The notes below the pieces were generated by a model. It searched no databases. It was not told where the DNA came from and was given only the letters and a program-made list of their open reading frames with translations. A stretch of DNA of 9,307 bases from Candidatus Sumerlaeota bacterium (GTDB lineage: Bacteria; CG03; SLGR01): contig SLGR01000059.1 in NCBI GenBank assembly GCA_007136585.1, positions 1-9,307 on the forward strand, written 5' to 3'. Numbering within the stretch: position 1 is the first letter of the stretch; every line of letters starts with the position of its first letter. Below, piece after piece: positions 1 to 7,126 of the stretch. A program made the position numbers and the translations under genes.

Positions 1-1
1 C

Positions 2-2605
2 CTTGGCTTTGTCCGTACTTTTATGGTGCTGTTTTTCTCAGACTTTATAATCCGCTCTGTAATAGGCGTTATTGTCGCCTTCTTTTTTATAATCAACACA
101 CTCTACGCCAGGAAAGCCATACTCCCTTATTCTTCAGTTGAAGTATTGGATCTGGGCGGAAAGCGCGTTTCATTGATAATTGTTCTTGCGGGTCTTTTTG
201 TTGGGTTTTTGTTCAGTGCGGGGGCGGTGGGGGCAAGGGATACGGTTCTTATGTATCTTAACCAGACTCCTTTCGGATACACTGACCCTGTATTTGCTAA
301 AGATATAGGGTATTACGTCTTTTCTCTTCCGTTCTATAATCTTATAAAAAATCTTGCTTCTGGCATTGTTTTGCTGACAGCCTTCACCGTACTTGTTCTT
401 TATTACTCCAAGACTCTTATGACCGCTTACAGCATAAATACTTTCAGGGGGCTTTCTCTTAAGCTTCCTGCCAAGGCTTTAAATCATCTTACAGTTTTGA
501 CTGCTGCGTTTCTTTTACTTAAGGCCTGGGATTACAGGCTCAGGGTGTATGAGCTTTTATTCTCTCCGCGCGGCGTTGTGTTCGGGGCGGGGTATGCGGA
601 TATAAACGCGAGTCTTTTGGGTTTAAGGATACTGTTCTTTGTAGTAATCTTCTCTTCTTTATTGTTACTTGCTACGATAATAAAGAGAAACTATAAACTC
701 TTTATTGGGAGCATCGGGCTCTGGGTCCTATCTTCCGTTTTGCTGCTGGGCGTTTTCCCTTCTCTTGTTCAGAGATTCAGGGTGGATCCCAACGAGCTTG
801 AGATGGAGAGAGAGTATATCGGTCACAACATAGAGATGACCAATAAGGCCTACGGACTGGATAATGTCAGAGAGGAAAGATTTGCGCTTGATAACAGGCT
901 GAGCAGGGAAAGCTTAGTAGAGAATAGAGGGATAATAGATAACATCAGGATATGGGATCACAGGCCCAAGCTTTCTGTATACAGGGAGCTGCAGGAACTA
1001 AGGCCCTATTACAGGTTTAATGATGTTGATGTTGGCCGCTATTACATTGACGGGGAGTACACCCAGGTTATGATATCCGCAAGGGAGATGGATCAGAGGA
1101 GGCTTCCGAGCCGCACCTGGATAAACGAGAAGCTGATCTATACTCACGGTTTCGGGTTTGTTATGTCCCCGGTTAACAAGGTTACAGCAGAGGGGGCTCC
1201 GGAGTATATCGTAAGGGATATACCTCCGGTAACTTCAGGGGGCATAAGGGTAGATAACCCCGCTATCTATTACGGAGAGAGCACCGATGATTATGTCATA
1301 GCAAACACCAGGGTCAAAGAGTTCCATCACGTCAGCGGCGATGATAACGTGTTCAGGCATTATACCGGCTCAGGAGGGGTAGGGCTGGACAGCTTACTCA
1401 AAAAAGCTCTTTTCTCTTTAAGGTTCAGGGAGATAAAGATACTCCTGTCTGAAGATATTCATTCTGAGAGCCGGATAATGTTCCACAGGAATATACAGGA
1501 GAGGGTTAGGAAGGCCGCCCCTTTTCTTTATTACGACCGCGACCCTTACCTGGTAGTGGCTGAAGGGCGCCTCTTATGGATACAGGACGCCTATACGGTA
1601 ACTGACGGTTTCCCTTACTCCCGTCCTTACGGGAATATGGGGAATTATATCAGGAACTCCGTAAAGGTGGTTATAGACGCGTATAACGGCGATATGGACT
1701 TTTACGTTATGGATGAGGATGATCCCCTTATCCGGACATACAGGAATATCTACACCGATCTTTTTGTTTCGCAGGATGAGATGCCGGAATATATAAGGCG
1801 GCACATAAGATACCCGGAGGACCTCTTCAGCATACAGGCGGATATTTTCAGGACTTACCATATGAGGAATCCCACGGTTTTTTATAACAGGGAGGCGCTC
1901 TGGGACATACCCACCGAGCACTATGCCGGAAGAAGCAGGAAAATGACTCCCTATTATGTTATGAAGAGTTTTCCCGGGAATGATGAGTTAGAGTTCATAC
2001 TGATGCTCCCTTTCACCCCTGCTACCAGGAACAATATGATAGCATGGATGGGAGCCCGCTCGGACGGGGAACATTACGGAGAGCTTGTTCTCTACAGGTT
2101 CCCGACGGATCAGCTCGTATACGGGCCTCAACAGATAGAATCCGATATTGATGCAAACGATGAACTGTCGCAGTTAATAAGTCTGTGGAGCCAGCAGGGC
2201 TCGAGAGTCATTAGAGGGAATCTTCTTGTTATACCTATAGAGAACTCGCTTCTGTACATTGAGCCTCTTTACATAGAAGCAGAGACTGTCAGGATACCCC
2301 GTCTGAGGAGGATAATAGCTGCTTTTGACGGCAGGCTTTCAGTAGCTCCCAATCTTGAACAGGCCCTTATAAATCTTCTTGATTCGCGGAGTGAAGAGAT
2401 GATCATTGTTTCTGATGAGACTATTGAACCGGCGCCCTTTGCCGATGTGCCCGAAGATTTAAGAGAGCTTTCCGCAAGGGCAATGCGGAAGTATGAGGAT
2501 CTTATGGGGAGCCAGAGATCGGGCAACTGGGCCCGCTACGGAGAACTGCTTGAGGATCTGGAAGGTATCCTGAAGCGCTTGAATACCCTGGCAGAGCAAA
2601 GATAA
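2..2605 (+). CDS. UPF0182 (COG1615) family multi-pass membrane protein, N-terminally partial
   Basis: This is an integral membrane protein of the uncharacterised UPF0182 family (COG1615). The reading frame is open to the window edge and begins LGFVRTF before the first ATG at 23. In this family those residues follow a conserved Trp-rich N-terminal stretch, so the true start lies upstream and roughly one membrane segment is missing. Counting from the ATG at 23, about six hydrophobic segments are visible (near residues 4-28, 48-70, 108-128, 152-170, 198-220 and 226-247). They are followed by a large soluble region. Family hallmarks are DPVFAKDIGYYVFSLPFY (about 88-105), RVDPNELE, the DAYNGDMDFYV segment and PFTPATRNNMIAWM. 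The C-terminus is a charged, probably helical tail. The family function is unknown. No terminator is visible after the TAA. Assignment to the family is confident; the role is not. Confidence 0.93.
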   Translation, partial: LGFVRTFMVLFFSDFIIRSVIGVIVAFFFIINTLYARKAILPYSSVEVLDLGGKRVSLIIVLAGLFVGFLFSAGAVGARDTVLMYLNQTPFGYTDPVFAKDIGYYVFSLPFYNLIKNLASGIVLLTAFTVLVLYYSKTLMTAYSINTFRGLSLKLPAKALNHLTVLTAAFLLLKAWDYRLRVYELLFSPRGVVFGAGYADINASLLGLRILFFVVIFSSLLLLATIIKRNYKLFIGSIGLWVLSSVLLLGVFPSLVQRFRVDPNELEMEREYIGHNIEMTNKAYGLDNVREERFALDNRLSRESLVENRGIIDNIRIWDHRPKLSVYRELQELRPYYRFNDVDVGRYYIDGEYTQVMISAREMDQRRLPSRTWINEKLIYTHGFGFVMSPVNKVTAEGAPEYIVRDIPPVTSGGIRVDNPAIYYGESTDDYVIANTRVKEFHHVSGDDNVFRHYTGSGGVGLDSLLKKALFSLRFREIKILLSEDIHSESRIMFHRNIQERVRKAAPFLYYDRDPYLVVAEGRLLWIQDAYTVTDGFPYSRPYGNMGNYIRNSVKVVIDAYNGDMDFYVMDEDDPLIRTYRNIYTDLFVSQDEMPEYIRRHIRYPEDLFSIQADIFRTYHMRNPTVFYNREALWDIPTEHYAGRSRKMTPYYVMKSFPGNDELEFILMLPFTPATRNNMIAWMGARSDGEHYGELVLYRFPTDQLVYGPQQIESDIDANDELSQLISLWSQQGSRVIRGNLLVIPIENSLLYIEPLYIEAETVRIPRLRRIIAAFDGRLSVAPNLEQALINLLDSRSEEMIIVSDETIEPAPFADVPEDLRELSARAMRKYEDLMGSQRSGNWARYGELLEDLEGILKRLNTLAEQR

Positions 2606-2638
2606 TCCCACTGTTTTATAATTCAACTTGCTCAGGCA

Positions 2639-2667
2639 TTGCAATAATTTAATGTTTATATTAAAAT
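2639..2667 (+). promoter_or_regulatory. Sigma70-like promoter of the AbiE-type cassette, with overlapping inverted repeat
   Basis: A -35 TTGCAA (2639-2644, 4 of 6 consensus) and a -10 TAAAAT (2662-2667, 5 of 6) are separated by exactly 17 bp. The predicted transcription start, about 7 nt after the -10, falls at the GTG start codon (2674), so the transcript may be leaderless. An inverted repeat, TTTAAT (2648-2653) and ATTAAA (2660-2665) around a 6-nt centre, covers the -10. It could be an operator, since known AbiEi antitoxins repress their own promoter through inverted repeats. The operator reading is an inference, because such repeats arise easily in AT-rich DNA. Confidence 0.55.
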
Positions 2668-2673
2668 AATGCC

Positions 2674-3297
2674 GTGAAATTAGAAGAGTTTATTAAATTA
2701 ACAGAAGAGCATCCCGTAATTGAGTTATCAGCATTCTTTGGGGATGATAAGGGTATTAGGGTTCAGGTATCCCAATGGGTGAAAACGGGCAAATTGATTA
2801 TGCTCAAAAGGGGGTATTACATCCTTGGTGACCGATACCGGAAGATTAATCCCTATGAACTCCATATAGCGAGCGTATTGAAAAGGCCGTCTTATGTTAG
2901 CCTTGAAAAGGCATTAGAGTTTTACGGACTGATTCCGGAAATGGTCGTCCCGTATACTTCTGTTACCACTAAAAGACAGAATGAATACAGGAACGAAATC
3001 GGAATCTTTGAATACAGGCATATTAAGAAGGAACTATTTTGGGGTTATTCCGCTTTAACAAAAGAAAAACAGACGTGCTATATTGCCAGTCCGGAAAAGG
3101 CTATTCTGGATTTTTTTTATTTGCAAAAAAATGATATTTCTGATGATTTTATTGAAGAAATGAGATTTCAGAATACAGACAGGCTTGATGTCAGGAAATT
3201 TAAAAAATTTGCAGACAAATTTGAAACTAAAAGACTAGCGAAAGCATCGGAGCGTATGATCAGATACATTGAAGCGCAGGAAGAAAACACTTTATGA
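2674..3297 (+). CDS. abiEi: AbiEi-like type IV antitoxin / transcriptional regulator
   Basis: This 207-aa protein resembles AbiEi antitoxins. Residues 1-55 look like the winged-helix domain of the family, ending in a basic wing (TGKLIMLKRGYYIL, 38-51). A longer C-terminal antitoxin domain follows, with the typical YVSLEKALEFYGLIPE (74-89) and ASPEKAILDFFYL (138-150) segments. In characterised AbiE systems the N-terminal domain represses the operon, while the C-terminal domain counters the toxin without stable binding. The start is GTG at 2674. No SD precedes it and the upstream promoter puts the transcription start on this codon. The stop overlaps the next ATG (ATGA, 3294-3297), so the two genes are translationally coupled. 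Codons and base composition are visibly more AT-rich than in the genes either side, which suggests horizontal acquisition. The family call rests on motifs and on the partner gene. Confidence 0.85.
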   Translation: MKLEEFIKLTEEHPVIELSAFFGDDKGIRVQVSQWVKTGKLIMLKRGYYILGDRYRKINPYELHIASVLKRPSYVSLEKALEFYGLIPEMVVPYTSVTTKRQNEYRNEIGIFEYRHIKKELFWGYSALTKEKQTCYIASPEKAILDFFYLQKNDISDDFIEEMRFQNTDRLDVRKFKKFADKFETKRLAKASERMIRYIEAQEENTL

Positions 3298-4100
3298 AAG
3301 ATCACCTGCTTGAGATTGTTGAGAAGGAAAAAAGGGAAAGCAGCAAATTAAATATTATGCGTGAATACCTTCAGGCTTTTATTTTAAAAATTCTTCAGGA
3401 AAATAAGTTTTTTAATGCAGCGGCTTTTGCGGGAGGAACAGCCTTGAGATTTGCGTATGACCTGCCGAGGTTTTCTGAAGATCTCGACTTTGCCTCAACG
3501 AGGGAAAACGGTGAAGATTTGGAGTATTATGTAAAGTTACTGCAAAGAGAGTTAAGTCTTACCGGATATGATCTCTCTGTTTCATCCAATTTCTCTAAGA
3601 CGGTTAATTATTCCTTCATAAAATTTGAAGGCCTAAAGTATGAAGCCGGGATTTCTCCTCATAGGAGAGAAAAATTAATGATCAAGCTGGAATTGGATGT
3701 CAACCCGCCTGCCGGGGCTATCGTTGAGCGGGTTATTAAAAATAAATATTTTCTGCTCTCGTTTATGATTTATGACTTGTCGTCGTTGTTGAGCGGCAAA
3801 ATCCACGCCCTGATTTTCAGGAGATATACTAAGGGAAGGGACTGGTATGATCTGCTCTGGTATCTCACTTCTGAAAAGAAACCTGTCCCGAATTTCATAC
3901 TGCTCAACAACGCGACAAGGCAGAGTGAGAGCGCCTATGCTCAGGTTAGTGAAGATAACTGGAAGGAAATACTGAAGGAAAGAATCGCGGAATGCAACTT
4001 TGGGAAGGTGCGCGAAGAGATCTCAAAATTCCTGGAAAGGCCGGAGGAAGCCGGGTTCCTGACAGAAGAAAACTTTTATAAACTGCTGGATGAATACTAA
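3294..4100 (+). CDS. abiEii: AbiEii-like nucleotidyltransferase toxin (DUF1814 / PF08843)
   Basis: This 268-aa protein is the toxin partner of an AbiE-type pair. It carries the four family motifs: GGTALRFAYDLPRFSEDLDF (47-66), with the nucleotidyltransferase GG and the paired Asp 63 and Asp 65; KLELDV (131-136), supplying the third acidic position; the lysine of SGKIHAL (167-173); and RRYTKGRDWYDLLWYL (176-191), with its Arg-Asp pair. The family belongs to the polymerase-beta-like nucleotidyltransferases. Some members (MenT-type toxins) add nucleotides to tRNA 3' ends, while AbiEii was described as GTP-binding. All motif residues are intact, so the gene looks functional. The ATG lies inside the stop of the antitoxin gene, with an AGGAAG purine stretch about 12 nt upstream. 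Likely roles are phage defence by growth arrest or plain element maintenance. The protein's target cannot be read from the sequence. Confidence 0.92.
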   Translation: MKDHLLEIVEKEKRESSKLNIMREYLQAFILKILQENKFFNAAAFAGGTALRFAYDLPRFSEDLDFASTRENGEDLEYYVKLLQRELSLTGYDLSVSSNFSKTVNYSFIKFEGLKYEAGISPHRREKLMIKLELDVNPPAGAIVERVIKNKYFLLSFMIYDLSSLLSGKIHALIFRRYTKGRDWYDLLWYLTSEKKPVPNFILLNNATRQSESAYAQVSEDNWKEILKERIAECNFGKVREEISKFLERPEEAGFLTEENFYKLLDEY

Positions 4101-4195
4101 TGGGAACTCCGGGTCGTTTCATTGTTGTAAAAGGAGCATTTTCCTGTTGTCAAATAAATACATTTTAAGCATCTTAACCGCAGGAAGGAAATGGC

Positions 4196-4226
4196 TTGAC
4201 AGATCAAATGCGGCAACTGATACGAT
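4196..4226 (+). promoter_or_regulatory. Possible promoter of the serine hydrolase gene
   Basis: The 140-bp gap between the toxin and hydrolase genes (4101-4240) holds a perfect -35 TTGACA (4196-4201). A possible extended -10, TGATACGAT, ends at 4226 (hexamer 4221-4226, 4 of 6 consensus). The 19-bp spacer is longer than ideal, and the predicted start near 4233 would fall inside the SD of the next gene. The match may therefore be fortuitous. I see no convincing terminator in the gap. Confidence 0.28.
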
Positions 4227-4240
4227 CCCCGGAGAGGTAA

Positions 4241-5332
4241 ATGAATAACCCGGAACTTAAGGACCGGATAGAAAGGCCGTTCAGGGAGAGGGTGCGGAAA
4301 GATAAAAAAGTACGAAACGCATACCTGCTCGTGCACTCTGAGAAGTTAAACCTTCATATAAACATAGCCGAAGGTAAAACCGGGGAGTTTGAGGCCGATC
4401 CCGGCCAGGCGGTCCATCTTGCGAGCGTGGGGAAGCTCTTTACAGCAGTTCTTACAGGGGTCTTATATGAAAAGGGGAAGCTGGATTACAATGACCCCAT
4501 AGGCAGGCACCTTGAGAAAGAACTTGTTAGGGGGCTTAACGTTTACAGGGGAAGGGATTACTCCGGGGAGATTACGGTAAGGCATCTTCTTATGCAGACC
4601 TCCGGGCTGAATGATGTCTTTTATCATCTCCTGAAGAAAATGATGAAGGACCCTTCGTTTAAGGCCGGGCCCAGGGAAGCGGTCCTCTGGGGGAAGGAGA
4701 ATTTAAGACCCAAAGCAAGACCCGGAAAGAAATTCTTCTACACAGATACTAATTACTACCTCCTTGGTTTGATAATAGAGAGCATAACGGGGGAGAAATT
4801 TCATCAGGCGATGAGTGAGATGATCTTTGAGCCCCTTAAAATGAACCGCGCGTTTATTCACGGTTTTTCGGAGCCTCTCTTAAGATCTGAGTACCCGGTT
4901 GCGGGGCTTTTTATAAAAAACGTCAATCTCCTCTCTATTGAGGGTATTCATAAGATAGATTATGCCGGGGGAAGTCTCATAGCCCCTCTTGAAGAGTACC
5001 TGGTCTTTATGAGAGCCCTGGTTAATCAGGAGATAATAAAAAGAGAGACCCTTGATAGGATGATTGAAGATGATGTTTATATGGGGTTTCCGACAATCGG
5101 GTTTAATTACGGGTACTCAGTATGGAAACCAAAGAGAATACCGGTTCTTATGCCCAAGGAGTATTACTGCTGGGGATGCGTGGGGGTGACGGGGGCATTT
5201 ATGTTTTATCATCCCTCTACCGAATCACATATCATAGGAACGTTTAACGATTATTCATACAGGGGCAGAGCGCTTACGTTTATGTTTAAAAGAGTAATCA
5301 AACCCCTTCTAAGGGCAGAGAGAGACTCGTAA
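4241..5332 (+). CDS. Serine hydrolase, beta-lactamase / DD-peptidase fold (class C-like)
   Basis: This 363-aa member of the Beta-lactamase family (PF00144 type) has its nucleophile motif at Ser62-Val-Gly-Lys65, inside HLASVGKLFTAVLTGVLYEKGKLDYNDPI. The usual ITVRHLLMQTSGL signature is at 111-123. The second motif, normally Tyr-x-Asn, reads Tyr167-Thr-Asp169 in YTDTNYYLLGLIIESITG. The third motif, normally His/Lys-Thr/Ser-Gly, falls at GCVGVTGAF (312-320), where Cys313 occupies the expected His position. The fold is clear, but the substrate is not: such proteins include esterases, peptidases and amidases. No signal peptide or membrane anchor is visible, and the N-terminus is charged, so it is probably cytoplasmic. 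The ATG at 4241 is supported by GGAGAGG (4231-4237) just upstream. It stands alone between the AbiE-like cassette and the zinc-ribbon operon, with no sign of belonging to either. Confidence 0.9.
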   Translation: MNNPELKDRIERPFRERVRKDKKVRNAYLLVHSEKLNLHINIAEGKTGEFEADPGQAVHLASVGKLFTAVLTGVLYEKGKLDYNDPIGRHLEKELVRGLNVYRGRDYSGEITVRHLLMQTSGLNDVFYHLLKKMMKDPSFKAGPREAVLWGKENLRPKARPGKKFFYTDTNYYLLGLIIESITGEKFHQAMSEMIFEPLKMNRAFIHGFSEPLLRSEYPVAGLFIKNVNLLSIEGIHKIDYAGGSLIAPLEEYLVFMRALVNQEIIKRETLDRMIEDDVYMGFPTIGFNYGYSVWKPKRIPVLMPKEYYCWGCVGVTGAFMFYHPSTESHIIGTFNDYSYRGRALTFMFKRVIKPLLRAERDS

Positions 5333-5377
5333 AGGTATGTTCTGTTTTATTCGCAGTCTATTATTCTGATTAACAAA

Positions 5378-5406
5378 TTGAAATAGATGGTTTTTTTTGT
5401 TATCTT
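5378..5406 (+). promoter_or_regulatory. Sigma70-like promoter of the four-gene zinc-ribbon operon
   Basis: A -35 TTGAAA (5378-5383, 5 of 6) and a -10 TATCTT (5401-5406, 4 of 6) are separated by exactly 17 bp. The spacer contains a run of eight T (5391-5398). The predicted transcription start near 5413 leaves a leader of about 26 nt before the AGGA (5429-5432) and the ATG at 5439. It is the only good promoter before the four co-directional genes that end at the terminator at 9137-9189. The 5333-5377 stretch before it shows no hairpin or gene. Confidence 0.6.
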
Positions 5407-5438
5407 AAAAACATAAGAAACCGGAATCAGGAAAAACT

Positions 5439-5486
5439 ATGAAGATGACCACAGTGGCCGGAATAATTTTTTGGAATTTAAGTTAA
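5439..5486 (+). other. Well-placed ATG opening a 15-codon frame that is offset by one from the 430-aa ORF
   Basis: The ATG at 5439 sits 6 nt after AGGA (5429-5432) and about 26 nt after a predicted transcription start, so it is the best initiation site here. Its frame encodes MKMTTVAGIIFWNLS and stops at TAA 5484-5486. One extra T in the six-T run (5467-5472), or a -1 slip there, would join MKMTTVAGIIF directly to LEFKLNCLLKG of the long ORF. This may be the true N-terminus split by an indel or assembly error, a slippage site, or an independent leader peptide. The sequence alone does not decide among these. Confidence 0.5.
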
Positions 5487-6763
5487 ACTGCCTGCTCAAG
5501 GGCGAAAACTCCCAGGCCGGTTCCGGTAGCGATGCCCGATGCCGGCTGGAGGAGGAGAGTCTCTCCATACTCCCCGATTTCGGAGAAGCCCTTTATTTTT
5601 CTATCAGAGATATTACAAGCGTTTCGGCATCCGACTACCGGGTGCGGATAAACCTCACCTCCGGCGAGACCCTGGTCCTTTCCGAACTGGGTTATAAGTA
5701 CGAAGACTTCCTGCGCATACTCTTTAAGATCCGGAACGAGATGATAATAAAAGATATGCTTATGCAGGAGTCGGTGAAGAAATCCGGGGTAGAGGCCGAA
5801 TATACCCGAACCGATGAAAGTAAAGATATCCGCGAATCCGGGGAGTGCCGTGCGCGGCTCTACGAGACGGCCCTTGTCATTATACCCTCCAGGAGCGAGA
5901 TCTTGCGCATACCCTACTGCTATATATCCGGAATGAGAAAGGAGGGGTACTCCCTTGAACTGGATACGGCGTATGACGGCAGTATAAGCCTCTCGCGGAT
6001 GGGCAGGGAGTTTGATCCCTTCTGCCGGGCCCTCTCTGATATTATAAACGAGCTTTCGCTTAAGGCGCAGAAGATGATAAAGGAGCTTCTCCCCGAGGCT
6101 GATCCGCTCAGCGTAAGGAAAGTATCAGGGTTTATGAGAGAAGGTCTGGCGGCGCGCCGGAGCGATATAGACTCTGTATGCCCCGGGTTATGGTCCGGGA
6201 TGGAGAACAGGGTCAAGGAGCTTGAGAACGGCCAGGAGTACGAGTACCTCTCCCGGCTCGGGCGAAAAGATAAGATTTGTATAGGAATGAAGAGAGGCCT
6301 TATGGGGGATCTTACCGGAGAGTATTTATGGTTTCTTATCCCCATTTACAGCGTTGAGCCGGGGCGGCCGGGTAATATCGTGGCCATGGAGTCGGTTTCT
6401 CAGGAGAGCCGGGGCAGCGCCACGTATTTCTTCAGGCTGACCGGACGAAAAGAGTATCCCGGGTTCAGCGCCACAGACAGCCTTGACGCTGTGGCCGATG
6501 AGTTCATAACAAAAATAAACCGCTGTATGCTGGCGGTGAACTTCCGCAGGGAGCCGATCTACCTGCCCCGGGAGCGGCTGAACGAACCGGGGTACCTCAG
6601 ATACCGGGTAGCCGTATCGGCTATACCCGAGCTGCGGGAGCTGAGAGAGCTTTTTGTGGGGCGGGTTATACACAGGAGCCCCGGACAGTGGAAAGAGGAT
6701 GCCGATCAGCTTATGAGGTTTAACGCCGAGGCCGGCGAAGATTCTCTTAAGTGGTCAAAGTAA
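5471..6763 (+). CDS. Uncharacterised protein with two tandem PH-like modules and a conserved C-terminal region
   Basis: This 430-aa protein (from the TTG at 5471) is probably cytoplasmic, with no signal peptide or membrane segment. Two modules align with each other, at about residues 23-98 and 126-200. Each has a strand ending in Ile-x-Pro (SILP / VIIP), an acidic turn, an ISxh-type strand (DITSV / YISGM), a Tyr-containing strand, the element LSELGYKYEDF or LSRMGREFDPF, then an amphipathic helix. This layout resembles bacterial PH-like domains. The remainder (about 200-430) is a separate region containing FMREGLAARRSD, GMKRGLMG, EYLWFLIPIY, SATYFFRL, FRREPIYLPRERL and a basic FVGRVIHRSPGQW tail. 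Its Gly/Arg/Trp-rich motifs look constrained, but I cannot match it to a named family. The TTG has no good SD. The likelier start is ATG 5439, one frame away. Fifteen bases separate it from the next gene in the operon. Confidence 0.85.
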   Translation: MEFKLNCLLKGENSQAGSGSDARCRLEEESLSILPDFGEALYFSIRDITSVSASDYRVRINLTSGETLVLSELGYKYEDFLRILFKIRNEMIIKDMLMQESVKKSGVEAEYTRTDESKDIRESGECRARLYETALVIIPSRSEILRIPYCYISGMRKEGYSLELDTAYDGSISLSRMGREFDPFCRALSDIINELSLKAQKMIKELLPEADPLSVRKVSGFMREGLAARRSDIDSVCPGLWSGMENRVKELENGQEYEYLSRLGRKDKICIGMKRGLMGDLTGEYLWFLIPIYSVEPGRPGNIVAMESVSQESRGSATYFFRLTGRKEYPGFSATDSLDAVADEFITKINRCMLAVNFRREPIYLPRERLNEPGYLRYRVAVSAIPELRELRELFVGRVIHRSPGQWKEDADQLMRFNAEAGEDSLKWSK

Positions 6764-6778
6764 AAAGGAGGAAACTCT

Positions 6779-7111
6779 ATGCCCGGATATAAACACCCCT
6801 GCAGACACTGCGGCCAGCTTGCGCCGCCGAACGCTAACGTATGCCCGTTCTGCGGGAAGGTCAACCCAAAGGGCCCGGCCAGGTGTCCCAAGTGCCGGAA
6901 CCCGATAAAGAAAGAGTATAAAGTCTGCGCCGGGTGCGGGATTGAGCTGAAAACAGGATGCCCCAGGTGCGGGGAGGAGACTTTCCTCGGGGATTACTGC
7001 GATCACTGCGACGAGCGGCTGCTGGTAGTATGTCCGGGGAAAAAGTGCGGTCTGGAGCAGGCGCCCATAGGGGAGTTTTGCGTAAAATGCGGAGAGAAGT
7101 TAAACAGGTAA
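6779..7111 (+). CDS. Small multi-zinc-ribbon protein, eight Cys pairs
   Basis: This 110-aa protein consists almost entirely of zinc knuckles. Cys pairs occur at 8/11, 22/25, 36/39, 50/53, 61/64, 74/77, 85/90 and 101/104. All are CxxC except 85/90, which reads CPGKKC. Sixteen cysteines could form four zinc ribbons, each using two neighbouring knuckles. There is no signal peptide, membrane segment or enzymatic motif, so it probably acts as an adaptor or nucleic-acid/protein-binding module in the cytoplasm. The ATG at 6779 follows a textbook AAGGAGG (6765-6771) with 7-nt spacing, only 15 nt after the upstream stop. Rubredoxin-like electron transfer is a less likely alternative, because the knuckles have the CPxCG/CxxCG form of DZR-type ribbons. 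Confidence 0.9.
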   Translation: MPGYKHPCRHCGQLAPPNANVCPFCGKVNPKGPARCPKCRNPIKKEYKVCAGCGIELKTGCPRCGEETFLGDYCDHCDERLLVVCPGKKCGLEQAPIGEFCVKCGEKLNR

Positions 7112-7126
7112 AAAGGAGGAATTTCT

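Noticed and set aside
1574-1921. A minus-strand ORF inside the UPF0182 gene
   Set aside because: It is a shadow of a long gene with clear family motifs in the + frame, and it has no promoter or SD of its own.
4126-4145. AGGA and TCCT inverted repeat after the toxin gene, considered as a terminator
   Set aside because: The stem is only 4 bp and no U-tract follows.
4100-4168. A 22-codon ORF whose ATG overlaps the toxin stop codon (TAATG)
   Set aside because: It has no dedicated SD and no family signature, and its composition looks random. The stop-start overlap is easily coincidental.
4097-4336. A minus-strand ORF spanning the gap after the toxin gene
   Set aside because: It has no recognisable domain or SD, and it overlaps the well-supported start of the serine hydrolase.
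5391-5398. A run of eight T after the serine hydrolase, considered as a terminator
   Set aside because: No GC-rich stem precedes it, and it lies between a matching -35 and -10.
5920-6345. A 141-codon minus-strand ORF inside the double PH-like gene
   Set aside because: It is a Ser/Arg-rich translation typical of an antisense shadow. The + strand has conserved motifs across the same bases.
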